From positions 23,855-87,854 of the forward strand of contig CAYYBG010000003.1 in NCBI GenBank assembly GCA_964470195.1: 64,000 nucleotides of DNA. The letters are read 5' to 3'. Positions 6,974-15,400 of the stretch are shown in pieces. The notes beneath the pieces were generated by a model, which saw only the letters and a list, made by a program, of their open reading frames with translations, did not search any database and was not told the DNA's origin. A program made the translations under genes and the position numbers. The DNA is from RFPI01 sp964470195. GTDB lineage: Bacteria; Pseudomonadota; Gammaproteobacteria; Burkholderiales; Methylophilaceae. Every line of letters starts with the position of its first letter. Within the stretch, counting starts at the first letter, position 1.

Positions 6974-9100
6974 ATGAATGAGCAAAGCAATAGCGGTAAA
7001 TGTCCTTTTGGCCATGGCGCCAGTACCACGCATCAGCAAGCCAATCATCAATGGTGGCCTAACGCACTTAATCTAGATATCTTGCGCCAGCATGATACAA
7101 AATCCAATCCACTAGGCGAGTTTAACTATAGAGAAGCTGTCAAGAGTTTAGATGTAGCCGCAGTCAAGGCAGATATCAAAGCGGTATTACGCAACAGCCA
7201 AGACTGGTGGCCAGCTGACTATGGTCACTATGGACCATTTTTTATTCGCATGACATGGCATGCCGCTGGCACCTATCGCAGTGGCGACGGGCGTGGTGGC
7301 GCGGGCACTGGTGCACAGCGTTTTGCACCCCTCAACTCTTGGCCTGATAACGGCAACCTAGATAAAGCGCGTCGCTTGTTGTGGCCGGTGAAACAGAAAT
7401 ATGGCAATAAGTTGTCATGGGCAGATTTAATCGTGATGGCAGGCAATGTCGCAATTGAAGATATGGGCGGTCCCAATCACGGCACAGCACTAGGTCGTGA
7501 AGATATCTGGCATCCAGAAAAAGATATTTACTGGGGCTCAGAAGATACATGGTTAGGCGATAAGCGCTATGGCGGCACCCGTCACGATTTAGAGAATCCT
7601 CTCGCCGCAGTGCAAATGGGGCTAATCTATGTCAATCCAGAAGGCCCGAATGGCAACCCTGACCCATTATTGTCAGCACAAGATATTCGTGAGACTTTCA
7701 AACGCATGGCCATGAATGACGAAGAAACCTTTGCCCTTACTGCCGGCGGACATACCTTTGGTAAAGCCCACGGCAATGGACCAGCCTCTTGTGTAGGCGA
7801 TAATCCAGAGTCTGCTCCTATCGAAGCGCAAGGTTTTGGCTGGCACAGCAGCCATAAATCTGGCAAAGGCGTAGATGCCATTACTAGCGGACTAGAAGGT
7901 CCTTGGACCAATACCCCTATCCAATGGGATATGAGCTATTTGGAACTGCTATTTGGCTACGACTGGGAATTAACCAAGAGTCCCGCAGGCGCTAATCAAT
8001 GGCGTCCAATCAATCTGCCAGAAAGCAAAATGGCGCCAGAAGTCGATGGTAGCGGTAAAAAAGTGATGCCTATGATGACCACCGCAGATATGGCTTTAAA
8101 AATGGATCCTATCTATAGAGCCATAGGCGAGAAATTCTTAGCGAACCCACAAGAATTTGGTGAGGCCTTTGCGCGCGCTTGGTTCAAATTATTGCACCGC
8201 GATTTTGGCCCCAAATCCAACTATATCGCCGGTGACTTTAAAGATGTCAGCTACATCTGGCAAGACCCTGTCGAGCCTGGCAATAGCAATTTTGATATCG
8301 CTGCCGCTAAGGCCGCGATTCAACAAGCTGGATTAAGCCAAACAGAACTGATAGAAGTCGCTTTTGCTTCAGCGAGCACATTCCGAGGTTCAGATAAACG
8401 CGGTGGCGCCAATGGCGCGCGTATTCGCCTTGCCCCACAACGTCAATGGGCGGCCAATAAGCCTGCACAATTGGACAAGGTGTTACCTATCTATGAAAAG
8501 ATTGCCGCGCAAACCGGCGCTTCAGTGGCGGATATTATCGTTTTGGCAGGTGTGGTCGCCTTAGAACAAGCCAGTGGCAAGTCAGTGCCTTTCTCCGCAG
8601 GACGCGGTGATGCTACCCAACAACAAACCGATGAACAATCTTTTGCCCACCTAGAACCACGCGCTTGCGGTTTCCGTAACTATTGCGAGAAAGAGTTCGC
8701 GGTTAGTCCCGAAGAAATGATGCTAGATAAAGCCCAGTTGCTAGGCTTAACCCCAGTTGAAATGACGGTCTTAGTCGGTGGCTTGCGTGCACTTGGCGTC
8801 AGCCACAGCGGGCAAGGCTTGTTTGGCTCAGGCAAATTGGACAACAGTTGGTTTAAGACCTTGTTGTGCATGAGTGTGAAATGGGAAAAAACCGGCTACA
8901 ACAGCTATGTCACCAAAGACCGCAACAGCGGCGCTGAAGTCAGAACCGCATCTAGAACCGACTTGGTATTTGGCTCTAACTCTGAGTTACGCGCCATTGC
9001 TGAGGTGTATGCGCAAGATGACAACAACGATAAATTCGTCAATGACTTTATCCAAGTTTGGCATAAGTTGATGAACGCTGATCGCTTTGATTTGATGTAA
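6974..9100 (+). CDS. katG: Catalase-peroxidase KatG
   Basis: Haem b bifunctional catalase-peroxidase, 708 residues, slightly shorter than the usual 720-740 but with both peroxidase-like halves. The distal site is in RMTWHAAGTYRSGDGRGGAG (Arg, Trp, His). The Tyr of the Met-Tyr-Trp adduct lies in YVNPEGPNG and the Met in FKRMAMNDEE, followed by the proximal His in AGGHTFGKAHG. The C-terminal half (from about residue 420) retains the fold but not the haem ligands, as usual. GGAG eight bases upstream sets the start. It detoxifies hydrogen peroxide in the cytoplasm. A small ORF precedes it and a clear terminator follows. Confidence 0.97.
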   Translation: MNEQSNSGKCPFGHGASTTHQQANHQWWPNALNLDILRQHDTKSNPLGEFNYREAVKSLDVAAVKADIKAVLRNSQDWWPADYGHYGPFFIRMTWHAAGTYRSGDGRGGAGTGAQRFAPLNSWPDNGNLDKARRLLWPVKQKYGNKLSWADLIVMAGNVAIEDMGGPNHGTALGREDIWHPEKDIYWGSEDTWLGDKRYGGTRHDLENPLAAVQMGLIYVNPEGPNGNPDPLLSAQDIRETFKRMAMNDEETFALTAGGHTFGKAHGNGPASCVGDNPESAPIEAQGFGWHSSHKSGKGVDAITSGLEGPWTNTPIQWDMSYLELLFGYDWELTKSPAGANQWRPINLPESKMAPEVDGSGKKVMPMMTTADMALKMDPIYRAIGEKFLANPQEFGEAFARAWFKLLHRDFGPKSNYIAGDFKDVSYIWQDPVEPGNSNFDIAAAKAAIQQAGLSQTELIEVAFASASTFRGSDKRGGANGARIRLAPQRQWAANKPAQLDKVLPIYEKIAAQTGASVADIIVLAGVVALEQASGKSVPFSAGRGDATQQQTDEQSFAHLEPRACGFRNYCEKEFAVSPEEMMLDKAQLLGLTPVEMTVLVGGLRALGVSHSGQGLFGSGKLDNSWFKTLLCMSVKWEKTGYNSYVTKDRNSGAEVRTASRTDLVFGSNSELRAIAEVYAQDDNNDKFVNDFIQVWHKLMNADRFDLM

Positions 9101-9145
9101 TACCTTGCACTTGTCTAGACCTATGTCTGGCAAGAAAGCAAATTC

Positions 9146-9173
9146 AAAGGGGCTCAACAGAGCCCCTTTTTTT
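9146..9173 (+). terminator. Rho-independent terminator of katG
   Basis: AAAGGGGCT and AGCCCCTTT pair around a CAACAG loop and are followed by an uninterrupted T tract. It is 45 bases past the katG stop. Confidence 0.92.
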
Positions 9174-9484
9174 ATTCTATCCCCTCAGCAAGCTCTAAAG
9201 GCTTTTGTTACAGCAGCGACATACCAAATACGATTGCGAAACCTTAAGAATTTTTGACACTAAAAACCAATTAATCAAGTGAAAACTATGTCTAACATTC
9301 AATCCGCAATCTTTGCAGTACTACTGCACGGGTGCACCCCGTTTCTTGATTACCAAACTGTCGTGAATCCCGACAGATTCACTGTCAAAATAATTGACAC
9401 TTAAAACCACACATCAGGGTTGGATTGAAATTTTGGGCAGAAGGCGGCTATACCTCTAAAGCCGCATACTTTGATAGCACTTAA
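9174..9484. repeat. Intergenic region with imperfect direct repeats
   Basis: TGACACTAAAAACCA (9255-9269) and TGACACTTAAAACCA (9395-9409) are 14/15 identical direct repeats 140 bases apart, with further loose similarity in their flanks. Between them are a GGGTGCACCC palindrome (9330-9339) and a GTGAATC/GATTCAC inverted repeat near 9363-9382. No gene is convincing. It looks like remnant or regulatory DNA; I cannot assign it. Confidence 0.35.
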
Positions 9485-9946
9485 TTAATTGCCTGCATTC
9501 CACACATGTGAGAGTGTAACCCACTGGCCTTTGATATTTTTTTCATAAACGCTCGTAGTAATGCCACCATATATCACTTTTGTACCATCCTGATTTGTAG
9601 CTTCAGCACTCCATTTGGCGACTTGGAATAGATTTTTATCATTTCCACCTGCGAAGATCACCTGTAGTTGATGATTTTTTAACCCTGCCTGAAAAAAGCC
9701 CTTGAACAAACTTTCAATCTCTTGTCGCCCATTCAACGTGGTGCCGTTACCTGGGGAAAGTAAGGCTTTTTCAGCGTATAAACTAGCGAGCTGCTCAGCA
9801 TCACCATTATTAAACGCCTGATTCCAATGATTATTCAGCATTTCAATCTTTGATCTTGTCTCTTCCTCTCCTGCATAAGTAGAACCAGAAGAAATGACAC
9901 TTAGGGTGATAACGCCAAGAATAGTTTTGATTAGAGATTTCATCAT
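9485..9946 (-). CDS. Secreted SnoaL/DUF4440-like (SgcJ/EcaC family) protein
   Basis: A 153-residue protein: signal peptide MMKSLIKTILGVITLSVISSGSTYAG, then a small alpha+beta NTF2-like domain with NHWNQAFNNGDAEQLASLYAEKALLSPGNG and GRQEIESLFKGFF, the pattern of SgcJ/EcaC and DUF4440 proteins. Such domains often bind small hydrophobic ligands; no specific activity is implied. The frame is open further upstream, but AAGGA directly before the ATG at 9946 and the signal peptide fix this start. It stands alone on the minus strand, convergent with katG. Confidence 0.75.
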   Translation of the reverse strand: MMKSLIKTILGVITLSVISSGSTYAGEEETRSKIEMLNNHWNQAFNNGDAEQLASLYAEKALLSPGNGTTLNGRQEIESLFKGFFQAGLKNHQLQVIFAGGNDKNLFQVAKWSAEATNQDGTKVIYGGITTSVYEKNIKGQWVTLSHVWNAGN

Positions 9947-10114
9947 GTTCCTTTTTGGTAAGTAAATAAAAAAATTCAAACTTAAATGCAGCATTCTTCG
10001 ATTAAAAAATACCAAAATAAAGTTTAATAACTACCATTATAGTAAGCTAGCTAACTAGATGCAACTACTTCAGAATATTTGATGACCCATAAATTAATTT
10101 TGGAAAAAGTATCG

Positions 10115-10192
10115 ATGAGTAATTTGAACGAAAAATAGCCACGTTTTCGCGTGGCTATTTCATTTATTTGGTGGGAGATCGGGGGGTCGAAC
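10115..10192 (-). repeat. Duplicated 3' end of tRNA-Lys plus its terminator (attachment-site-like)
   Basis: This stretch copies 11131-11209: a terminator hairpin (GCCACG/CGTGGC with T tract on the minus strand) and the last 20-odd bases of the tRNA-Lys gene including encoded CCA. Thirty-six bases (10150-10185 and 11167-11202) are identical. Sequence beyond TCGAAC no longer pairs as a tRNA, so it is a fragment. This is the usual mark left by integration at a tRNA 3' end. Confidence 0.8.
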
Positions 10193-10220
10193 TTGCCCCT
10201 AGAAGTACCTTAGGCTAATC

Positions 10221-10811
10221 CTATACTGAAGTCAGCCTTACTCTCAATATTTGAGCAATCTTGTGCTCATTACCTTGGCATGCCTCTTTCATTGCATTAA
10301 ACAATTCGTCCTGCTCAAGATCAGAATAATCCAAGTCATACCCAACCTCTTTGCAAAGCTGAGTAATATAGGCACGTTGAGCTCGGCCATTACCCTCTCT
10401 GAAAGGGTGAAGCACGTTAATCTCTGAAAGGTAGTGAGCAGCTCTTAGAGAAAAATCATCAATGCTTAATCCTTTAAGCCAGTTTTCTTTTTTAAGCATT
10501 TCAAAAAGCGTTTTAGCAGCAGATTCGATGTATTGAGCATGCGCAAAACGACTCTCACCTCTACTGATATCCACTGTACGGATTTGACCCGCCCAGTCAT
10601 AAACATCCTGGAAAATATGAAAATGTAATTTCTTGAGGTGTTCTAAATCAAAGTTACCCTGAATTGGGTTTTCTTGAAGCTCAACCAAACGAAGCGTCGT
10701 GATTTCAGCTTCGAACTGGTCTAGTTTATCTTGATTGGTTAGGCCTAACTTATTTTTAAGAACTGAACTACTAGGATAGCAATAGATATCTTCTACGCTA
10801 TATCGAGACAT
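10221..10811 (-). CDS. fic: Fic domain AMP-transferase toxin
   Basis: A 196-residue single-domain Fic protein. The active loop HPFREGNGRAQR matches HxFx(D/E)GNGRxxR, which binds ATP-Mg and places the catalytic His for transfer of AMP to a target protein hydroxyl. The upstream flap region includes GQIRTVDISRGESRFAHAQYI. Bacterial stand-alone proteins of this kind act as growth-inhibiting toxins, with DNA gyrase and topoisomerase IV as known targets of some members; the target here is unknown. The frame extends upstream, but the ATG at 10811 overlaps the antitoxin stop by 14 bases and fits the family N-terminus. The pair sits between two copies of a tRNA-Lys 3' end. Confidence 0.9.
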   Translation of the reverse strand: MSRYSVEDIYCYPSSSVLKNKLGLTNQDKLDQFEAEITTLRLVELQENPIQGNFDLEHLKKLHFHIFQDVYDWAGQIRTVDISRGESRFAHAQYIESAAKTLFEMLKKENWLKGLSIDDFSLRAAHYLSEINVLHPFREGNGRAQRAYITQLCKEVGYDLDYSDLEQDELFNAMKEACQGNEHKIAQILRVRLTSV

Positions 10812-10980
10812 ATCTCTGTTTTGTGCCCTGAATGATCTCAGAAATGGTTTTTTTGCCTTGGCTGTAAGCATCAAGCTCTTTTTCAAGGGTGGCACTCACA
10901 CGCATACCCTCAATGCGAACCGATGCTACCGCATTGCCTACGAAAACTTTCTTAGAAATGATGTGCACTGATTTCTTCAT
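10798..10980 (-). CDS. VbhA-like class I Fic antitoxin
   Basis: A 60-residue protein starting MKKSVHIISKKVFVGNAVAS. Residues in SVRIEG satisfy the class I Fic inhibition motif (S/T)xxxE(G/N), whose Glu enters the Fic active site and blocks productive ATP binding. The following acidic/helical segment LEKELDAYSQGKKTISEII resembles VbhA-type antitoxins. The gene overlaps the fic start by 14 bases, coupling their translation with the antitoxin first, the usual order for this class. A longer upstream frame exists but would start inside the promoter palindromes. Its operator is probably at 11007-11028. Confidence 0.82.
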   Translation of the reverse strand: MKKSVHIISKKVFVGNAVASVRIEGMRVSATLEKELDAYSQGKKTISEIIQGTKQRYVSI

Positions 10981-11006
10981 AACAGTTTGTATTTTAACAT
11001 TTATTG

Positions 11007-11077
11007 CGTATTTTGATACCAAAATACGTGTAAGAATCATACACCTATTGGAATTCAAATTGTCAAAAGTTTTGACA
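11007..11077 (-). promoter_or_regulatory. Promoter and palindromes of the fic module
   Basis: Two palindromes lie upstream of the antitoxin: CGTATTTTG/CAAAATACG with a 4-base centre (11007-11028) and TGTCAAAA/TTTTGACA with a 1-base centre (11061-11077). On the minus strand a TTGACA -35 (11061-11066) is followed 19 bases on by TATGAT (11036-11041), so the palindromes cover the -35 and the region just downstream of the -10. This suits autorepression by the module. Confidence 0.55.
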
Positions 11078-11146
11078 TTCTACTTTTGAGACGTCGCGTA
11101 TCCCGACAAAAAACCGTCCATCAATTATGTATGAGAAATTTGGACA

Positions 11147-11178
11147 AAAAAATAGCCACATTTTTACGTGGCTATTTC
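11147..11178 (-). terminator. Terminator of tRNA-Lys
   Basis: On the minus strand AAATAGCCACGT pairs with ATGTGGCTATTT around a short A-rich loop and continues into a T tract. The hairpin starts 8 bases beyond the encoded CCA. A second copy with compensating stem changes is at 10133-10161. Confidence 0.8.
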
Positions 11179-11185
11179 ATTTATT

Positions 11186-11261
11186 TGGTGGGAGATCGGG
11201 GGTTCGAACCCCGGACAAACGGATTAAGAGTCCGCTGCTCTACCAACTGAGCTAATCTCCC
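11186..11261 (-). tRNA. tRNA-Lys (anticodon CTT)
   Basis: Cloverleaf read on the minus strand: acceptor GGGAGAT/ATCTCCC, D-arm with AGCTCAGTTGGTAGAGC, anticodon stem GCGGA..TCCGT around CTCTTAA giving anticodon CTT, T-arm with GGTTCGAACCC, and an encoded CCA end. Length is 76 bases. Its 3' part and terminator are repeated at 10115-10192, bracketing the Fic module. Confidence 0.95.
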
Positions 11262-11570
11262 AAAATGCGGAAAAACAAGAGGCGGCAATTATCAGGACTA
11301 TATGCCGAACTGTCAACTTGGACATTGCCCCAACTAAACAGTTTCTTTTTTGCATTTAGTGACTATTGCACGTCGAGTATTCATTGATTAAAAATTTCAG
11401 TGCCTCACGCGGTATTCAAGAAAAAAACAACAGGTGTGGTGTTGTCAACATCAACAACAGCCATCAAACTATCCAAGCTTTTTCTGCAGCAAAGCATCAA
11501 ACAATATCAGCTTGCGCTAAACTATCGTTGTTATCCCCAAGCGTCTTTTTTTGCTGAAAAGAGTCTGTCG
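11262..11570. other. Intergenic region between tRNA-Lys and pgm
   Basis: About 310 bases that must hold the tRNA-Lys promoter (minus) and the pgm promoter (plus). Open frames run through it in phase with pgm, but they lack ribosome sites and resemble no Pgm N-terminus. No repeat or hairpin stood out. Confidence 0.4.
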
Positions 11571-13202
11571 ATGAAAATAATCACTGTTTCAAGTCAACCA
11601 TTTAACGACCAAAAACCGGGTACGTCTGGCCTGCGCAAACGCGTCAAGGTGTTTCAACAGCCCCACTATCTTGAAAACTTTGTGCAAAGTGTGTTTGACA
11701 CGGTGCAAGTGCCTGCCGGTGCGACCATTGTGTTGGGTGGCGATGGTCGTTTTTATAATCGTGAGGCGATTCAAATTATCCTCAAAATGGCGGCAGCTAA
11801 TGGTGTGGGGCGAGTGCTGGTGGGCCAAGGCGGTATCTTGTCGACACCTGCTGAGTCTTGCGTCATCCGCAAATATCAGGCTTTTGGTGGCATGGTGTTG
11901 TCTGCTAGTCACAATCCCGGTGGGCCAGAGGGCGATTTCGGCATTAAATTTAATATTCAAAATGGTGGCCCTGCTCCTGAAAAAATCACTGATGCGATTT
12001 TTGAGCGTAGCAAAAATATTTCTGAGTATCGTTTGCTTGAGGCTGAGGATATTGAGCTAGACCAACTGGGCAGCTATTCTCTGGGCGACATGACGGTTGA
12101 GGTGATCGATGCGGTGCGAGACTATGCCGATCTGATGGAGCAGATTTTTGATTTCGCTGCCATTCGCGCTTTATTTGCCTCTGGTTTTTCCATGAAATTT
12201 GATGCTATGCATGCGGTGACTGGCCCTTATGCACGTGAGATTTTTATTTGGCGCTTGGGTGCTTCTGCTGACAGCTTGATGAATGCCACTCCTCTTGCCG
12301 ATTTTGGTGGAGGACACCCTGACCCCAATTTGACCTATGCGCATGAGTTGGTGAAGATTTTGTACGGGGATCAGGCGCCAGATTTTGGTGCAGCCTCGGA
12401 TGGTGACGGCGATCGCAATATGATTTTGGGTAATCATTTTTTTGTCACGCCTTCTGACAGTTTGGCGATTATCGCTGCTAATGCTAGCTGTATTCCTGCC
12501 TACCGTGAGGGGATTGCCGGGGTGGCACGTTCGATGCCGACCAGTGGTGCGGTGGATCGTGTGGCTCAGGCGCTGAATATTCCTTGTTTTGAGACCCCCA
12601 CCGGTTGGAAATTCTTTGGCAATTTAATGGACGCTGGCAAAGTCACTTTGTGTGGTGAGGAGAGTTTTGGCACCAGCTCAAGTCATGTCCGTGAAAAAGA
12701 TGGTTTGTGGGCAGTACTGTGCTGGTTGAATATTTTGGCTGTTAAACGCTTGTCGGTTGAGCAAATTGTGATGGCGCACTGGCGTAAATTTGGCCGTAAT
12801 GTCTATTCACGTCTGGACTATGAGGATTTGCCAGTGGCTAAGGCGAATCAGGTGATGCAACATGTGACCGAGCAATTCGCCGATCTGCCCGGTCAACAAT
12901 TGGTCGGCTATCGCGTGCATGCTTGCGACAATTTTAGTTATACCGATCCTATTGATGGCTCGGTCAGTCGCAATCAAGGCTTGCGCATTTTATTCGAAGA
13001 CGGCTCACGCATCGTAATCCGTCTCTCTGGTACAGGCACCGAAGGCGCGACACTGCGCATTTATCTTGAGGCATATGAACCAGACACCAGTCGCCATGCC
13101 TTGGACGCACAGGAATTGCTCAAAGAACTGATTCAAATCGCGTTGAATTTGACGCAATTGCAAGCGATTACCGGTCGCGACAAACCGACTGTGATTACTT
13201 AA
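11571..13202 (+). CDS. pgm: Phosphoglucomutase (alpha-D-glucose phosphate-specific, PGM1-like)
   Basis: A 543-residue alpha-D-phosphohexomutase interconverting glucose 1-phosphate and glucose 6-phosphate. The phosphoserine loop is SASHNPGGPEGDFGIKFN, the metal loop DGDGDRNMI, the sugar-binding loop CGEESFGTSSSH, and the phosphate-binding domain 4 carries RLSGTGTEGATLRIY. The GGPEGDFGIKFNIQNGGPAPE form and length are those of the PGM1-like branch rather than the shorter ManB/GlmM branches. The frame is open for 57 codons upstream, but the ATG at 11571 gives the family N-terminus (MKIITVSSQPFNDQKPGTSG). It converges with iscX and overlaps its stop by 4 bases. Confidence 0.93.
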   Translation: MKIITVSSQPFNDQKPGTSGLRKRVKVFQQPHYLENFVQSVFDTVQVPAGATIVLGGDGRFYNREAIQIILKMAAANGVGRVLVGQGGILSTPAESCVIRKYQAFGGMVLSASHNPGGPEGDFGIKFNIQNGGPAPEKITDAIFERSKNISEYRLLEAEDIELDQLGSYSLGDMTVEVIDAVRDYADLMEQIFDFAAIRALFASGFSMKFDAMHAVTGPYAREIFIWRLGASADSLMNATPLADFGGGHPDPNLTYAHELVKILYGDQAPDFGAASDGDGDRNMILGNHFFVTPSDSLAIIAANASCIPAYREGIAGVARSMPTSGAVDRVAQALNIPCFETPTGWKFFGNLMDAGKVTLCGEESFGTSSSHVREKDGLWAVLCWLNILAVKRLSVEQIVMAHWRKFGRNVYSRLDYEDLPVAKANQVMQHVTEQFADLPGQQLVGYRVHACDNFSYTDPIDGSVSRNQGLRILFEDGSRIVIRLSGTGTEGATLRIYLEAYEPDTSRHALDAQELLKELIQIALNLTQLQAITGRDKPTVIT

Positions 13203-13390
13203 ACCTCGTCCATCCAAGCCTGCTGAATGGCTTCCAGGATACGCTCACTGCTTTTGTTAGGTTCGTCACTAAAGCCCGGCAAGGCCATCACCCACGTGTG
13301 TAAATCAGTGAAACGAATAAATTGCGGGTCTACATCGGGGTGATGGTCGAGCAATAATTCAGCGATTTGTTGTACATCTGTCCATTTCAT
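13199..13390 (-). CDS. iscX: Fe-S cluster assembly protein IscX
   Basis: A 63-residue acidic protein: MKWTDVQQIAELLLDHHPDVDPQFIRFTDLHTWV...ILEAIQQAWMDE, matching the IscX/YfhJ family almost end to end, including the conserved RFTDLH and C-terminal EAIQ.WxDE. IscX binds IscS and iron and tunes cysteine desulfurase activity during Fe-S cluster building. GGAG nine bases before the ATG supports the start. Oddly it is alone, away from any isc operon in this window, and its 3' end overlaps the convergent pgm gene. Confidence 0.92.
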   Translation of the reverse strand: MKWTDVQQIAELLLDHHPDVDPQFIRFTDLHTWVMALPGFSDEPNKSSERILEAIQQAWMDEV

Positions 13391-13631
13391 TTGTTTACTC
13401 CATACTTTTGTTAGGGTTGAGGGTTGTCGAAATCAGTTAGATATTCTCAGCCGATTGCATAGGCTAGGGAATTATTCGCTAAATTTGGTTTCTATTGCCA
13501 TTTCTCAAGTGCTGGAAGTTGAGAGCGTCTTATGTATTATACGTTCCCTGCCTCAGCTTAACTCGTTGCGTTGTGTTAAAATATGCAAGTTTTTTTACTT
13601 ACGATTTCACCTGTTAATTAGAGAATAGATT

Positions 13632-14879
13632 ATGTTTAGCACCAGTAAAACCTTGAGCGTCGTTGATCCAGAATTATGGCAATATGTTGAGAGCGAGCGC
13701 GTGCGTCAAGATCAACATATTGAGTTGATTGCCTCTGAAAATTACACCAGTCCCGCTGTGATGCAAGCGCAAGGCTCACAGCTGACCAACAAATATGCTG
13801 AAGGCTATCCTGGTAAACGTTTTTACGGTGGCTGTGAATTTGTCGATCAAGTCGAACAACTGGCGATTGAACGTATCAAGCAACTGTATGGCGCTGAATA
13901 CGCTAATGTGCAACCGCACTCTGGCTCGCAAGCCAACCAAGCAGTTTATTTCTCAATCTTAAAACCGGGCGATACTGTAATGGGCATGAACCTTGGTCAC
14001 GGCGGTCACCTGACCCATGGCTCACCTGCCAATCTTTCTGGCAAGCTATTCAACATTGTGGCTTATGGTCTGAATGACCAAGAAGAAATTGATTATGATG
14101 AGATGGAGCGTTTAGCCATCGAGACTAAGCCTAAACTTTTAATTGGTGGTGCTTCAGCTTATGCTTTGCGCTTCGACTGGGAGCGTATGGCGCAAATCGC
14201 CAAAAAAGTGGGTGCCTATTTTATGGTGGATATGGCCCACTACTCTGGTTTGATTGCTGGTGGCGTTTACCCCAACCCAGTACCACATGCTGACTTTGTT
14301 ACTTCGACCACCCACAAAACTTTACGTGGTCCTCGTGGAGGCATTATTTTGGCGAAAGCTGAATACGAAAAAATGCTTAACTCCAATGTTTTTCCCAGCT
14401 TACAGGGTGGGCCTTTAATGCACGTGATTGCAGGTAAAGCAGTTGCCTTCCTTGAAGCCTTGCAGCCTGAATTTAAAGCCTATCAACAGCAAGTGGTTGT
14501 CAATGCACGCGTGATGGCGGAGACACTGGCTCAACGTGGTGTTCGCATTATTTCTGGCCGTACCGAATCCCATGTGTTCTTGGTAGATTTGCGCCCTAAA
14601 GGTTTGACTGGCAAAGCAGCAGATGCTTTCCTAGGCCAAGCGCACATCACCGTCAATAAGAATGCGATTCCTAACGATCCCGAAAGCCCGTTTGTCACCT
14701 CTGGTATTCGTATTGGTTCGCCAGCGATTACCACACGTGGCTTTAAACAAGCAGAAGCGATTCAAGTGGCGAATCTGATTGCCGATGTATTAGACGATCC
14801 AGAAAACAGCGCAGTGATAGAAGCTACCAAACAAAAGGTGCATGCGCTGACTGCCCAATTCCCTGTTTACGGCGCCTAA
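13632..14879 (+). CDS. glyA: Serine hydroxymethyltransferase
   Basis: A PLP enzyme of 415 residues, the typical length, that converts serine and tetrahydrofolate to glycine and 5,10-methylene-THF. Visible landmarks are LIASENYTSPAVMQAQGSQLTNKYAEGYPGKRFYGG near the N-terminus, the PLP-binding lysine in VTSTTHKTLRGPRGG (about residue 225-230), and the folate-contacting NKNAIPNDPESPFVTSGIRIG region. It is followed 41 bases later by nrdR and then ribD, a common betaproteobacterial order, which suggests one operon for one-carbon, deoxynucleotide and flavin metabolism. The 240-base upstream gap shows AT-rich promoter-like sequence but no riboswitch I could fold. Confidence 0.97.
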   Translation: MFSTSKTLSVVDPELWQYVESERVRQDQHIELIASENYTSPAVMQAQGSQLTNKYAEGYPGKRFYGGCEFVDQVEQLAIERIKQLYGAEYANVQPHSGSQANQAVYFSILKPGDTVMGMNLGHGGHLTHGSPANLSGKLFNIVAYGLNDQEEIDYDEMERLAIETKPKLLIGGASAYALRFDWERMAQIAKKVGAYFMVDMAHYSGLIAGGVYPNPVPHADFVTSTTHKTLRGPRGGIILAKAEYEKMLNSNVFPSLQGGPLMHVIAGKAVAFLEALQPEFKAYQQQVVVNARVMAETLAQRGVRIISGRTESHVFLVDLRPKGLTGKAADAFLGQAHITVNKNAIPNDPESPFVTSGIRIGSPAITTRGFKQAEAIQVANLIADVLDDPENSAVIEATKQKVHALTAQFPVYGA

Positions 14880-14920
14880 CTGGCTGAGTGCATCAGTCCT
14901 GCGCTTAAAGGAAACCTGCT

Positions 14921-15397
14921 ATGAAATGCCCTTTTTGCGGGACTGAAGATACACAAGTGATTGACTCTAGGGTCAATGACGAAGGCGATGCTATTCGCCG
15001 CCGCCGTCGCTGCAATCATTGCGACAAACGCTTCACTACCTACGAAACCGCTGATTTGCAACTGCCACAAGTGGTCAAACAAAATGGTACGCGTGAAGAA
15101 TTTATGCGAGAAAAATTGCGTAGCTCGTTCACCCGGGCACTGCATAAACGCCCCGTTCCTACAGAATACGTTGACCGTGCCATCGAACATATCGTGCAAA
15201 AAATTTTGGCGCGTGGTGAGCGCGAAGTCAGCAGCCGCGATTTAGGTGAGATTGTCATGCAAGAATTAAAACTGATGGACAAAGTCGCCTATATTCGTTT
15301 TGCCTCGGTATATCGAAGTTTCCAAGATGTCGATGACTTTAGTGATGTGATTCGTGACTTGGACAAGCCGATAAAAGCATCGATCAAAAAGTCTTAA
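14921..15397 (+). CDS. nrdR: Transcriptional repressor NrdR
   Basis: A 158-residue regulator of ribonucleotide reductase genes. The N-terminus has the zinc ribbon (MKCPFCG...CNHCDKRFTTYE, four Cys) with an RRRRRC basic stretch, followed from about residue 45 by the ATP-cone domain (VVKQNGTREEFMREKLRSSFTRALHKRPV). It senses ATP/dATP and binds NrdR boxes in front of nrd operons; no nrd gene lies in this window. It sits between glyA and ribD, with a 3-base gap to ribD. Confidence 0.96.
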   Translation: MKCPFCGTEDTQVIDSRVNDEGDAIRRRRRCNHCDKRFTTYETADLQLPQVVKQNGTREEFMREKLRSSFTRALHKRPVPTEYVDRAIEHIVQKILARGEREVSSRDLGEIVMQELKLMDKVAYIRFASVYRSFQDVDDFSDVIRDLDKPIKASIKKS

Positions 15398-15400
15398 GCC

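Noticed and set aside
7273..8871. Several minus-strand frames inside katG
   Set aside because: They are shadows of the strongly conserved katG frame and lack ribosome sites.
11366..11570. N-terminal extension of pgm or a separate small gene
   Set aside because: The residues do not resemble a Pgm N-terminus, and the internal ATG at 11571 gives the family start.
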